DNA of 17,540 nt from Bacteroidales bacterium (GCA_004557285.1 SFEK01000031.1:1-17540); one strand, 5' to 3'; positions 1-11,338 are shown, counted from the stretch's first letter. Translations and numbers: made by a program. The notes: generated by a model from the letters alone, not told the origin.

Positions 1-3537
<3,537 letters not shown>

Positions 3538-3563
3538 TCATTCATTTCATAACATAAAATCTT

Positions 3564-3601
3564 TCAAAGCGGGGGGCATACCATGTCCTCCGCTTTTGAT
3601 T
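3564..3601 (+). terminator. Hairpin terminator after nifJ
   Basis: A 13-bp stem pairs 3566-3578 with 3584-3596 (two G-U pairs counted) around a five-base loop. The core is AAAGCGGGGGG against CCTCCGCTTT. It is followed by the T-rich stretch TTTTGATTTG rather than a clean T-run. It starts 28 bases after the nifJ stop codon and ends about 33 bases before the -33 element of the rnpB promoter, which fits a transcription stop for nifJ. Confidence 0.75.
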
Positions 3602-3634
3602 TGAAAAAAAATAGCCAGTTCATCACCATTTTAT

Positions 3635-3665
3635 TTTGTAATCTATCAACTTTGCATTAACTTTG
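3635..3665 (+). promoter_or_regulatory. Bacteroidetes-type primary sigma promoter of rnpB
   Basis: A TTTG at 3635-3638 and TAACTTTG at 3658-3665 are separated by 19 bases, matching the known Bacteroides -33/-7 consensus (TTTG, 19-21 bases, TAnnTTTG) exactly. Transcription would then start a few bases after 3665, just before the first paired bases of the RNase P RNA. An AACTTTGCA motif occurs twice here (from 3649 and from 3660), so a second overlapping -7 element is conceivable. Confidence 0.8.
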
Positions 3666-3677
3666 CACCATGAGAAC

Positions 3678-4060
3678 GTAGTGTCTTGGCTCTGCCGCTG
3701 GTGCGCATCATGCACACGAGAGGAAAGTCCGGGCAGCACAGGACGCTCCACTTCTGAAAATGGAAGCTGTCGGCAACGGCAGGAGATGCAGAAGAAAACA
3801 ACCGCCACAACGCACGTTGGGGTAAGGGTGAGAAGGTGGTGCAAGAGACCACCAGGCGTCTGGCAACAGACGTGCTGTGCTATCTGGAGGCTGCAAGTTC
3901 GCGTAAACCGCCGTCAAAAGGGTTGTCCGCCCGAAACATCCGTTACGGCGGAGGGTAGAACGCTTGAGATGTGGGGTGACTCACACCGTAGATAAATGGC
4001 AGGCGCTGCATGTGGCGAGAGCGACATGACAGAACAGAACCCGGCTTATAGAGACACTGC
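3678..4060 (+). ncRNA. rnpB: RNase P RNA, bacterial class A
   Basis: Catalytic RNA subunit of RNase P, which removes the 5' leader of precursor tRNAs. Landmarks are the conserved P4-side block GAGGAAAGTCCGGGC near 3719 and its distant partner ACAGAACCCGGCTTATAG near 4034. Between them lie the conserved stretches GGCGGAGGGTAGAACGCTTG and TAGATAAATGGC. The ends are defined by a P1 helix pairing AGTGTCT at 3680-3686 with AGACACT at 4052-4058. The length of about 380 bases is normal for the class. The exact ends are inferred from P1 pairing and are accurate only to a few bases. Open reading frames across this stretch on both strands are chance frames and are not annotated. Confidence 0.95.
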
Positions 4061-4074
4061 CTTCTCTTTTTTTT
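4052..4074 (+). terminator. T-run at the 3' end of rnpB
   Basis: An uninterrupted run of eight T at 4067-4074 follows the closing strand of the P1 helix by a few bases. No separate hairpin is visible, so the RNA's own terminal helix and the U-tract probably act together. Some read-through into the next gene is possible, because I found no clear promoter in the 36 bases between the T-run and the start codon at 4111. Confidence 0.5.
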
Positions 4075-4110
4075 CATTTACCTAACCTTGACAACCTGAG
4101 GGAACAGCAC

Positions 4111-5457
4111 ATGAGAAAGAAAATCAAACAGATTATCCATTTCTTCAGCGTAGGACTGTGGAGAATAGACCGCAAAGACGTTTCCCCGGTACGCTATTTC
4201 CTCTATAGTGTGACCAAGGGTGTGTATATGGCTATCGAACTGGCCACTACAAAGCGCATGATTGACCTTGCCGCTGCGCTTACCTATTCCACATTGCTGG
4301 CCATTGTGCCCATCCTTGCCGTGGTGTTTGCCATCGCCCGCGGTTTCGGTTACAACAAGTTCATCGAAACATGGTTCCGCGAAACGTTGTCCAGTCAGCC
4401 CCAGGTGGCCGAAACAATCATCGGTTTCGTCAATTCCTATCTGGTGCATACCAAGAGTGGTGTATTTCTCGGTGTGGGACTGGTATTCATGCTCTGGACA
4501 ACCATCATGCTGATACGAAACATCGAACTGTCGTTCAACGTGATATGGCAGGTGAAAAAGCCCCGAAGTCTGTTCCGCACGGTTACTGATTATATGGCTA
4601 TGTTTCTTCTCGCCCCGCTCGTCATTGTGATAACCTCAGGTATGTCGATATTCATCACCACCATATCTTCTCAAGTTGCGGGTTATGCTTTGCTGGCTCC
4701 TGTGGTCAAGGTGATCATCGCCCTGTCGCCGTATCTGCTCATGTCGATTGTTTTCATTGCCCTCTACCTGTTCATGCCCAACACCAAGGTGAAGCTCCGC
4801 AGCGCGGTGTTTCCCGGCATTTTGGCAGGCGTCGCCATGCAGGGTTTACAGCTGTTCTATATCCATTCACAGATATGGGTGAGCAGCTACAACGCCATAT
4901 ACGGCTCGTTCGCCGCCTTGCCTCTGTTCATGCTCTGGGTGCAGATTTCATGGATCATCTGTCTGTTTGGTGCAGAGTTGTGCTACACCAGTCAGAACCT
5001 GGAGTATTTTGCCTTCAAGACAAGCACTGAAGATCTGAGTCACCGCCACCGCAGGATGCTGTCTGTGCTTCTGTGTGCCAAGATATGCCGGCGTTTCCAG
5101 CTTGGTCTGCCTTCCTACACGGCCCTGCAACTGAAACTGGAAACGGGCATCCCCATCCGCATCGTCAACGACCTGCTCTTCGACATGACCCGCGTAAAAC
5201 TGCTGGTCGAGATTTCTACCGACGAGAAAGGCGAAGACAGCAGCTATCTGCCTGCAGAAGACTTGCAGCGGTTGAGCGTGGGCACTCTGCTGGAACGACT
5301 GGATGCTGAGGGTAAATGGACACTTGACCTCGATTGGGAACAGATGGACAGCAACACATGGGAGCAATCAAAACAACTCTACAAGCAATACATCGAGGGG
5401 CAGCGACAACTGCTGTTGAAAGACATCTGCATGAACAACCAACAGTCGGAATCATAA
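4111..5457 (+). CDS. YihY/BrkB-family inner membrane protein with C-terminal cytoplasmic extension
   Basis: 448-residue membrane protein of the YihY/UPF0761 (formerly 'ribonuclease BN'/BrkB) family. The molecular function of the family is not established. The N-terminal two thirds carry about six hydrophobic segments and the family signatures DLAAALTYSTLLAIVPILAV (residues 51-70) and, in the last helices, YGSFAALPLFMLWVQISWII with a following FGAEL. After about residue 310 there is a soluble tail of roughly 135 residues, rich in Arg, Glu and Leu, including a helix-turn-helix-like stretch (LQLKLETGIPIRIVNDLLFD). E. coli YihY (about 290 residues) lacks this tail, but longer forms are common in Bacteroidetes as far as I recall. 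The ATG at 4111 gives a basic cytoplasmic N-terminus before the first helix, which fits the family. The gene lies directly after rnpB with no clear promoter of its own. Confidence 0.88.
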   Translation: MRKKIKQIIHFFSVGLWRIDRKDVSPVRYFLYSVTKGVYMAIELATTKRMIDLAAALTYSTLLAIVPILAVVFAIARGFGYNKFIETWFRETLSSQPQVAETIIGFVNSYLVHTKSGVFLGVGLVFMLWTTIMLIRNIELSFNVIWQVKKPRSLFRTVTDYMAMFLLAPLVIVITSGMSIFITTISSQVAGYALLAPVVKVIIALSPYLLMSIVFIALYLFMPNTKVKLRSAVFPGILAGVAMQGLQLFYIHSQIWVSSYNAIYGSFAALPLFMLWVQISWIICLFGAELCYTSQNLEYFAFKTSTEDLSHRHRRMLSVLLCAKICRRFQLGLPSYTALQLKLETGIPIRIVNDLLFDMTRVKLLVEISTDEKGEDSSYLPAEDLQRLSVGTLLERLDAEGKWTLDLDWEQMDSNTWEQSKQLYKQYIEGQRQLLLKDICMNNQQSES

Positions 5458-5539
5458 AACCAATGGCTCAAAACATGCAAGTCAAGTAGAATTAAGAATA
5501 ATTCACGCATAACAGATAACATCATTCAAAAAATATCAG

Positions 5540-5547
5540 TAATTTTG
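5540..5547 (+). promoter_or_regulatory. Possible -7 element before the YkvA-like gene
   Basis: TAATTTTG matches the TAnnTTTG consensus and lies 33 bases before the start codon at 5581, a normal distance in this group. No TTTG is found 19-21 bases upstream, so the promoter is only half supported. The 123-base gap between the YihY gene and this gene otherwise holds only a small AT-rich inverted repeat (GAATTA/TAATTC, 5489-5504). Confidence 0.35.
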
Positions 5548-5580
5548 TAGCCTATAAAAGAAACAATAAAAAATAAAGAA

Positions 5581-5973
5581 ATGAATTTACCCGATTTCAT
5601 GCCTTATGCCAACAAATTCAGTAACAGCGAGTTTGTTGACAAGATTTCAAAAATTGCAAAACGTGCCGGTGCAAAGTTGGTTTATGCTGCACTCATCCTT
5701 TATTATACCTTGCAGAGTGACAAGATTTCCATCAAAGACAAGGCCATCATCGTTGGAGCTCTGGGGTATCTCATCAGTCCGCTCGACGTGATTCCCGATG
5801 CCATTCCCATTGCCGGTCTTGGCGACGACCTGGCCGTGCTGGTTTATGTGCTCAACAAGGTGTGGGGCAACGTGTCAGAAGACATCAAGAACCAGGCCAA
5901 GGAAAAGCTTGCCAAATGGTTTGACGAGGACGAAATCAAGGAGATAGACAATCTGTTTGACAAAGAAGATTAA
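5581..5973 (+). CDS. YkvA family (DUF1232) small membrane-associated protein
   Basis: 130-residue protein carrying the DUF1232 signature at about residues 59-83: GALGYLISPLDVIPDAIPIA followed by GLGDD. The family is widespread and of unknown biochemical role; it is usually predicted to sit at the membrane through one or two hydrophobic helices, here about residues 32-45 and 56-75. The C-terminal third (residues 95-130) is highly charged and helical (QAKEKLAKWFDEDEIKEID). The ATG at 5581 is the first in frame and gives the usual length. The cupin gene follows after 11 bases, suggesting a two-gene transcript. Codon use resembles the neighbours. Confidence 0.88.
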   Translation: MNLPDFMPYANKFSNSEFVDKISKIAKRAGAKLVYAALILYYTLQSDKISIKDKAIIVGALGYLISPLDVIPDAIPIAGLGDDLAVLVYVLNKVWGNVSEDIKNQAKEKLAKWFDEDEIKEIDNLFDKED

Positions 5974-5984
5974 TACGATAATAT

Positions 5985-6308
5985 ATGCTGTTAGATCCAA
6001 AGAACATCAAAGAAGAAACCTTGATGAACTTCAAGGGTGGCGAGGGTGAATTAATCACACGCAACTATATTGACGACAAGAGCAAAATCATGTTCAGCTG
6101 TCTTCGTCCGGGTGCCTCAAGCGGTTTGCACCGTCACGAGGGCAATGCCGAAATCGTATATATCATCAGCGGCACTGCCGTCTTCAATTATGATGGGGTA
6201 GAGGAGACCGTAAGTGCAGGACAGGTACACTATTGTCCCGACGGCCATTCGCACTTCATGATGAACCGGTCAGAAGAAGACGTTCATTACCTTGCCGTGG
6301 TGAAATAA
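5985..6308 (+). CDS. Single-domain cupin protein
   Basis: 107-residue one-domain cupin, a small beta-barrel fold that usually binds one metal ion. Motif 1 is visible as GLHRHEGNAEIVYIISGTA (residues 47-65), giving candidate ligands His49, His51 and Glu56. Motif 2 is CPDGHSHFMMN (84-94) with His88 as the fourth ligand. The small domain without extensions resembles WbuC-like or general 'cupin 2' proteins of unknown substrate, so no reaction can be assigned. It starts 11 bases after the YkvA-like stop codon and is probably co-transcribed with it. It ends 14 bases before a pair of strong inverted repeats that separate it from the convergent gene. Confidence 0.88.
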   Translation: MLLDPKNIKEETLMNFKGGEGELITRNYIDDKSKIMFSCLRPGASSGLHRHEGNAEIVYIISGTAVFNYDGVEETVSAGQVHYCPDGHSHFMMNRSEEDVHYLAVVK

Positions 6309-6322
6309 CAGGAGTTTTTGTC

Positions 6323-6409
6323 AAGATACCTTCATAGGCTTCTGAAGGTATCTTCATTAAACAACGAAGGTACCTTCAAATGATGATGAAGATACCTTCG
6401 TATTTTTTT
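6323..6409. terminator. Four-arm inverted-repeat cluster, probable two-way terminator
   Basis: Four copies of one motif (AAGATACCTTC or its complement) are packed into 79 bases between convergent genes. The first hairpin is a perfect 12-bp pairing of 6323-6334 with 6343-6354 and an 8-base loop. The second pairs 6364-6376 with 6389-6401 (13 bp, one mismatch), and is followed by seven T at 6403-6409, the standard form of a + strand terminator for the cupin transcript. The arm at 6366-6377 is also a perfect 12-bp palindrome (GAAGGTACCTTC). For the - strand transcript the first hairpin would act as the stop, though the bases after it (ACAAAAACTCC) give only a weak U-tract. Confidence 0.75.
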
Positions 6410-6423
6410 GGATATTTTGCTCT

Positions 6424-7584
6424 TCAGCGAGTTTTGCCCAACTGTTCAAAATAATATTGCCAATAGGTGTTGCCGTATGAACTCCGTGTATAGGCAAGAC
6501 CGATGTGCTTGTCCTTGTAGGTACGCACCGTCTTGACGAAATCAGCATAGTCGGCATCCATCACCGGGTTGTGGAAAACCACAACGGGATTTGAGCGCAG
6601 ATGGGTGTATAAAGTCAGCGCCTCTTTATAATGCTTGGGAAGGGTGGGAGATTCGATGTTGTATTTCCTCACGATGGATCGGGCAAAGGCGTCAATCTTG
6701 CCATCGAGCAGATACCCGCAAAGCAGATAGTCGGTAACCGATTTTCTGCCCAAGCCATTGGTGTCGAGATACATCAGATATTTCATCACCGACATGTTTC
6801 CCCGTGGGCGTATGGCCATCAGTTTGAACATTTCATTGTCTGAATTGAGCAGGCATTTCACTTGGTTGCCGTTGGGCAGAAGCGATTCTGAACCACCACA
6901 GATGGCGTATTCAAACAGGGCATTGCCCAGATTGCGGGTGCGGGTCAAGGCACATGCCCTCAACATGGTGAGGTTGACATCCGTCTCGTCCGATTTTTCG
7001 CCTATGCTGAGGGCCTTTTCATATTGTCCTTCGCTGATGAGATGCTCCATGTGCAACCGATAATGCAGCACAGCATCGGTGTTGCCCATTCCACAGATGC
7101 CGAGCAGCAGCACGAGCATGATGAACAAATTGCTTCTTGTCTCCTCCCAGATGCCTTTTCCGCGGCACCACCTTCTCACCGCAGCATCCCTGTGATAACG
7201 TAGTGTAAGTACAATATATAGCACTATCAGCAAGAGGGTCAGCCAGAGCCATCCGCCATACGACAAGTGGACGCTGAACTGCTCGTTGATGCTGGTGAGC
7301 AGCCCGAGAAGCGCAGCAGATGGCAGATAGGTGAGGGCATAAAGTTTGCCGCGCCAGGGCAGCAGTCTGCTCACCATCATCTGCAGCAGCATGAGCACCG
7401 AAGTGATGACCAACGTGCCGATGTTGCGCTCATAATGAGTCGTTCCTCCCGACAGCACATGCTGTTCCATGGCCAGCAAGTCTGCCTGGAAAAAATACAG
7501 GTAAATGATGGTGAACAAGAGGAAAACAATGGCACACACGATTTGCTGGAGTGTGCCATTGTTATGATTGGCGTTGATTGTCAT
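6424..7584 (-). CDS. Membrane protein of unknown function with soluble helical C-terminal half (resembles Bacteroidales DUF6057)
   Basis: 386 residues when read from the ATG at 7584. An in-frame ATG further upstream at 7641 lies inside glgB; the chosen start leaves only two bases after the glgB stop codon and places the polar MTINANHNNGTLQQ directly before the first helix. Five hydrophobic segments are visible at about residues 14-32, 55-73, 82-98, 110-129 and 151-167. After that comes a soluble region of about 215 residues with helix pairs resembling TPR units (HLISEGQYEKALSIGEKSDE near 180). The end, SSYGNTYWQYYF, is rich in aromatics. The match to DUF6057 is from memory and not certain. 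Its tight link to glgB suggests translational coupling, but does not by itself show a role in glycogen metabolism. No enzyme motif was recognised. Confidence 0.75.
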   Translation of the reverse strand: MTINANHNNGTLQQIVCAIVFLLFTIIYLYFFQADLLAMEQHVLSGGTTHYERNIGTLVITSVLMLLQMMVSRLLPWRGKLYALTYLPSAALLGLLTSINEQFSVHLSYGGWLWLTLLLIVLYIVLTLRYHRDAAVRRWCRGKGIWEETRSNLFIMLVLLLGICGMGNTDAVLHYRLHMEHLISEGQYEKALSIGEKSDETDVNLTMLRACALTRTRNLGNALFEYAICGGSESLLPNGNQVKCLLNSDNEMFKLMAIRPRGNMSVMKYLMYLDTNGLGRKSVTDYLLCGYLLDGKIDAFARSIVRKYNIESPTLPKHYKEALTLYTHLRSNPVVVFHNPVMDADYADFVKTVRTYKDKHIGLAYTRSSYGNTYWQYYFEQLGKTR

Positions 7585-7586
7585 TG

Positions 7587-9668
7587 TCAGTTTTTCTTTA
7601 ATACTACAGCCGAACGGGCAGGTATGTAAAGTTTGAGCCATTCTTTATGCTCTTTCATGTAGAGCGGGTCATAGTTGGTGGTGTGCGTGATGGTGTCGTC
7701 GGCCAATCCGTTGCCTCCAAACTTCTTGGCATCGGTGTTGAGCACCACATCATAAGAGCCTGTGGGCACAAGGAAGCCATAGTCGGTGAACGAACGGGTG
7801 GGGTTGAAGTTGAACACGAAAACAAGGTCGCCACGCATGAAAGCCAGAACCTGGTCACCATCGTTGTGCCAGATTTCCTGCACGGGCTTGTTCTGGAAAT
7901 GGCGCACCGATTTTACCACGTTGAGCATCTCACGGTCAAAATCGCCGAGATAGTGGTAGCACAACTCCTTGTTGTCAACAAGATTCCACTGGCGGCGTGC
8001 ATATTTGTGGCTCCAGCCGTTGCCCTCTCTCGGGAAGTCTATCCATTCGGGATGTCCGAATTCGTTGCCCATGAAATTGAGATAACCGCCGTTGATGGCA
8101 CCCAGCGTAACCAGACGAATCATCTTGTGCAGGGCTATGCCGCGGTGCACCACACCATTCTCGTCGCCCTTGCGGAAATGCCAGTACATGTCGGCATCGA
8201 TGAGACGGAACACGATGGTTTTGTCGCCCACCAATGCCTGGTCGTGGCTTTCACAATAGCTGATGGTCTTCTCGTCGGGACGTCGGTTTTTCACCTCCCA
8301 GAAGATGCTGCTCGGTTTCCAGTCTTCATCACGCAGCTCCTTGATGGTCTTGATCCAGTAGTCGGGAATGTTCATCGCCATGCGGTAGTCAAAGCCATAG
8401 CCACCATCCTCAAACTTGGCGGCAAGTCCCGGCATGCCGCTCACCTCCTCGGCTATGGTGATGGCGTTGGGATTAACCTCGTGTATCAGTTTGTTGGCCA
8501 GGGTGAGATAGCAGATGGCATTGTCGTCCTGATGGCCGTTGAAATAGTCGTTGTAATTGCAGAACGCCTCACCCAGTCCGTGACTGTAGTACAACATGGA
8601 TGTGACGCCGTCGAAACGGAATCCGTCGAAATGGAATTCCTTGAGCCAATACTTGCAGTTGCTCAGCAGGAAGTGGATAACCTCATCCTTGCCATAGTCG
8701 AAGCAGAGGCTGTCCCATGCAGGATGCTCATGTTTTTCTCCGGGATAGAAATATTGGTTGGGGTCTCCTGCCAGATTGCCAAGACCTTCCATCTCGTTCT
8801 TCACCGCATGACTGTGAACGATGTCCATGATGACGGCCACCCCTTGACGATGAGCCTCGTCAATGAGCGCCTTCAGTTCTTCGGGAGTGCCAAATCGGCT
8901 CGAAGCAGCAAAGAAACTGCTCACATGATAGCCGAATGATCCATAGTAGGGATGTTCCTGAATGGCCATGATCTGAATACAGTTGTAACCGTCGGCCACC
9001 ACTCTGGGCAAGACATTTTCCTTGAATTCGGTATAAGTACCCACTTTCTCGGCATCCTGTCCCATACCGATGTGACATTCGTAGATGAGCAGCGGGTTCT
9101 TGTTGGGTTTGAAACTTTTCTTCTTCCAGGTATAAGGTTGTTCCGGATTCCACACCTGTGCAGAGAATATCTTGGTGGTTTCGTCCTGCACCACACGCTG
9201 AGCCCATGCAGGAATACGCTCACCCGACCCACCGTTCCAATAGACATGCATCTTGAAAAGGTCGCCGTGTTTCATGCCCTTTTCGGGTATCTTGAGTTCC
9301 CAGTTGCCTGTGCCCTCGATGCGTGTGGCCTTGTATTTGTCTGTCTCTTGCCAGTTGTTGAAATCACCCACCAGATAGATGGCGGTTGCGTTGGGTGCCC
9401 ATTCCCTGAACACCCATCCTCTTTTCATCTTGTGCAGTCCGTAGTAGTCGTATCCACTGGCAAAGTCTTCAAGAGTCTTCTTGCCATTGCGTGTCAACTG
9501 GTTGATTTTCCACACGGCATGGTCATGTCTGCCCTTGATGGCATTCTCAAACGGCTCCAGATAGCCGTCGTTCTTTACCAGTCCGATGTGTTTCGGCGCA
9601 TCCTGTCCGTTTTTCTTGCACGCCTTGCAGGCCTTCTTGGTTTTATCTGTCTTATGCTCCATTGTCAT
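7587..9668 (-). CDS. glgB: 1,4-alpha-glucan (glycogen) branching enzyme, GH13
   Basis: 693-residue branching enzyme that cuts alpha-1,4 chains and rejoins them as alpha-1,6 branches during glycogen synthesis. It has a CBM48 domain (about residues 80-165) and a GH13 barrel with the four conserved regions: DIVHSH (282-287), GFRFDGVTSM (349-358, nucleophile Asp353), TIAEE (404-408, acid/base Glu407) and ESHDQ (473-477, Asp476). The start of the conserved part, GLVKNDGYLEPFENAI (29-44), and YYSHG after region II mark the eukaryote-like GH13_8 type rather than the E. coli GlgB type. The N-terminus has a Lys/Cys-rich stretch before this (TKKACKACKKN, 10-20). Two ATG codons six bases apart (9668 and 9662) could both start translation. 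It lies 46 bases after the yhcH-like gene and 2 bases before the membrane-protein gene, so these form an operon. Confidence 0.97.
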   Translation of the reverse strand: MTMEHKTDKTKKACKACKKNGQDAPKHIGLVKNDGYLEPFENAIKGRHDHAVWKINQLTRNGKKTLEDFASGYDYYGLHKMKRGWVFREWAPNATAIYLVGDFNNWQETDKYKATRIEGTGNWELKIPEKGMKHGDLFKMHVYWNGGSGERIPAWAQRVVQDETTKIFSAQVWNPEQPYTWKKKSFKPNKNPLLIYECHIGMGQDAEKVGTYTEFKENVLPRVVADGYNCIQIMAIQEHPYYGSFGYHVSSFFAASSRFGTPEELKALIDEAHRQGVAVIMDIVHSHAVKNEMEGLGNLAGDPNQYFYPGEKHEHPAWDSLCFDYGKDEVIHFLLSNCKYWLKEFHFDGFRFDGVTSMLYYSHGLGEAFCNYNDYFNGHQDDNAICYLTLANKLIHEVNPNAITIAEEVSGMPGLAAKFEDGGYGFDYRMAMNIPDYWIKTIKELRDEDWKPSSIFWEVKNRRPDEKTISYCESHDQALVGDKTIVFRLIDADMYWHFRKGDENGVVHRGIALHKMIRLVTLGAINGGYLNFMGNEFGHPEWIDFPREGNGWSHKYARRQWNLVDNKELCYHYLGDFDREMLNVVKSVRHFQNKPVQEIWHNDGDQVLAFMRGDLVFVFNFNPTRSFTDYGFLVPTGSYDVVLNTDAKKFGGNGLADDTITHTTNYDPLYMKEHKEWLKLYIPARSAVVLKKN

Positions 9669-9714
9669 TTATAAAGAGGTGTTGTGAAAAAAATCTTGTT
9701 AGGTCAAAACCATG

Positions 9715-10158
9715 TCACGCCAGTATCTTGAAGATGGCCTTTTTGATTTCAGCCTCGTCGGAGATACATGGGGCATGTCCATCCTGCGGGAAGAAGATGG
9801 CAAACTCACCGGGTTTGCAGGTCACGTATGTATTGGCAGCACCCTGGTATTTGGTGATGTCTTTCTCCTCGTTGTATTCAGCTTCCGGAAGGTCGCCAAG
9901 AGGAGTATAGCCAAATGTCTCGCTGGTGCTCAGCGGTATTTGTATGTCAATCATTTTCCTGTGTGTTTCGAGCAGGGCCTCCTCCTTGGTCTTGCCTTTG
10001 GCACATTGGATATTCACGAAAAGGTCGGCGCCTTTGATAAAGTGTTTTCCGGCCTCAAGGGCATTCAGGTCATTGGCTTTGATGAAGTCAATCACATCGT
10101 TGAACAAAGGATTGAGAGAAGCATATTTCTCCAAATTCTCAATAGTGTCTATTACCAT
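9715..10158 (-). CDS. YhcH/YjgK/YiaL family protein (DUF386)
   Basis: 147-residue jelly-roll protein. The family includes E. coli YhcH (NanQ, linked to sialic-acid anomers) and EbgC; most members act on or near sugar catabolism and bind a metal. Visible family features are the ETHRKMIDIQIPL block (64-76) with Glu64, His66 and Asp71 as likely metal or catalytic residues, FGYTPLGDLPEAEYNEEKDI (82-101), and the FFPQDGHAPCI block (122-132) with His128. Length is typical. The gene lies 70 bases after the MORN gene and 46 bases before glgB on the same strand. No clear promoter is seen in the 70-base gap. No sialic-acid genes are nearby, so the actual substrate is unknown. Confidence 0.9.
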   Translation of the reverse strand: MVIDTIENLEKYASLNPLFNDVIDFIKANDLNALEAGKHFIKGADLFVNIQCAKGKTKEEALLETHRKMIDIQIPLSTSETFGYTPLGDLPEAEYNEEKDITKYQGAANTYVTCKPGEFAIFFPQDGHAPCISDEAEIKKAIFKILA

Positions 10159-10228
10159 AATAAATAAGTTTTAAATAATTGTTTTTTGAACTGAATGTTT
10201 ATTTTGTGTCAAACTACTTGAAGTTTGT

Positions 10229-11338
10229 TTATTGCACCCTGTTTCCTGAGATATACATACCTTGTGCGGTGATGTTGCCGTTGCGGTCTTTCTCCAGGTA
10301 TTTTCCGTCGCGCAGGTCATCTTTGTAGCTGCCTTCAAACCTTTTTCCGTCTTTGTCCACTTCGATGGCCTTGCCGTTGCGCTTGCCTTTTTCATAAATG
10401 CCCCTGAACTTGCTGCCATCGGCATAATGAATAATCATTTCGCCGTGGAATTTGCCATTTTTGAACTCGCCTTCATACACGTCGCCGTTCTTCTTGTTCA
10501 GTTTGCCGTGTCCTTCCTGAATGTCGGCTTTCCAGTAGCCGGTATATACGTCGCCGTTTTTCCATTGCATCACGCCCAAACCATCCTTGTCGCCTTCGTT
10601 GAAGTGACCTGTATATTTGTCTCCGTTGGCAAAGGTGAATATGCCCTCGCCCGTACGTTTGCCTCTGAGGTAATCGCCTTCATAGACATCTCCGTTCTGG
10701 AATTTGTATATGCCTTTGCCGTTCTGCACGTCATCTTGCCAGTCGCCGGTATAGACATCGCCGTCGGCATATTTGTTCGTACCCTTGCCCGACCTCTGGT
10801 TGTTTACCCAGTTGCCCTCGTAGGTGGTGCCGTCGCCCCAGCTGAAGAAGCCCTTGCCACACTTCTGGTCGTCTTTCCATTGTCCGTCATAGTATGCGCC
10901 TCCGCTGTACTTGTATTTGCCCTTGCCTTCTCGCTTGTCCTCTTTCCAGTCACCGTCATACACGTCACCATTATAATAATACATGATGCCGTGCCCATGC
11001 TGATAGTCGCGAAACCACAGTCCCACATACTTGTTGTTGTTCATGAAAAAGAAGGTACCCTTGCCATGCTGCTGGTCCTGAAACCATTCGCCCTCATATT
11101 TTTCACCGTCAGAGAAGGTATATACCCCATATCCTTGGCGCTTGCCTTTGACATAATCCCCTTCGTAGAAGTCGCCGTTCTTGTAGGTGGTCTTGCCTTT
11201 GCCGTGGGGCTTGCCCGCCACCATTTCACCTTGATATACACCGCCGTCCTTGGTTTCGCACGAGCCCAAAGTGATTTTCTGTGCGAAGGCTGAGAGGGTT
11301 AAAAATGATATGAATGTAAGTAAGATATATTTTTTCAC
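10229..11338 (-). CDS. Secreted MORN-repeat protein (14 regular repeats)
   Basis: 369 residues. The N-terminus is a Sec signal peptide (MKKYILLTFISFLTLSAFA, cleavage likely after residue 19 before QKITLG), so the protein acts outside the cytoplasm. No lipobox cysteine is seen at the cleavage point. Almost all the rest is made of MORN units of exactly 23 residues of the pattern GDxYxGxWxxxxxxGxGxxxxxN: 14 consecutive units, then one decayed unit starting GNITAQ. The last units drift from the consensus (GKAIEVDKD in place of GxGxxxxxN). MORN units form an elongated beta sheet and often bind proteins or lipids; no enzyme domain is attached. The gene has its own promoter and is first on the strand before yhcH and glgB. 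The function is unknown. Confidence 0.93.
   Translation of the reverse strand: MKKYILLTFISFLTLSAFAQKITLGSCETKDGGVYQGEMVAGKPHGKGKTTYKNGDFYEGDYVKGKRQGYGVYTFSDGEKYEGEWFQDQQHGKGTFFFMNNNKYVGLWFRDYQHGHGIMYYYNGDVYDGDWKEDKREGKGKYKYSGGAYYDGQWKDDQKCGKGFFSWGDGTTYEGNWVNNQRSGKGTNKYADGDVYTGDWQDDVQNGKGIYKFQNGDVYEGDYLRGKRTGEGIFTFANGDKYTGHFNEGDKDGLGVMQWKNGDVYTGYWKADIQEGHGKLNKKNGDVYEGEFKNGKFHGEMIIHYADGSKFRGIYEKGKRNGKAIEVDKDGKRFEGSYKDDLRDGKYLEKDRNGNITAQGMYISGNRVQ

Noticed and set aside
3623..3995. Short frames on both strands over the RNase P RNA gene
   Set aside because: The stretch is explained fully by the RNA; its conserved blocks and helices leave no reason for a protein.
4081..4090. Promoter directly before the YihY-type gene (TAACCTTG)
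   Set aside because: It has one mismatch to TAnnTTTG and no TTTG at 19-21 bases upstream, so support is too weak to list.
7647..8939. Open frame of 430 codons on the + strand opposite glgB
   Set aside because: It is the antisense shadow of a clear GH13 gene; the composition (many Val, His, Ala) is that of a mirrored biased coding strand, and no domain is seen.
10262..11293. Open frame of 343 codons opposite the MORN gene
   Set aside because: The regular 69-bp repeats keep the reverse frame open by periodicity. The product is a hydrophobic low-complexity string with no recognisable domain.
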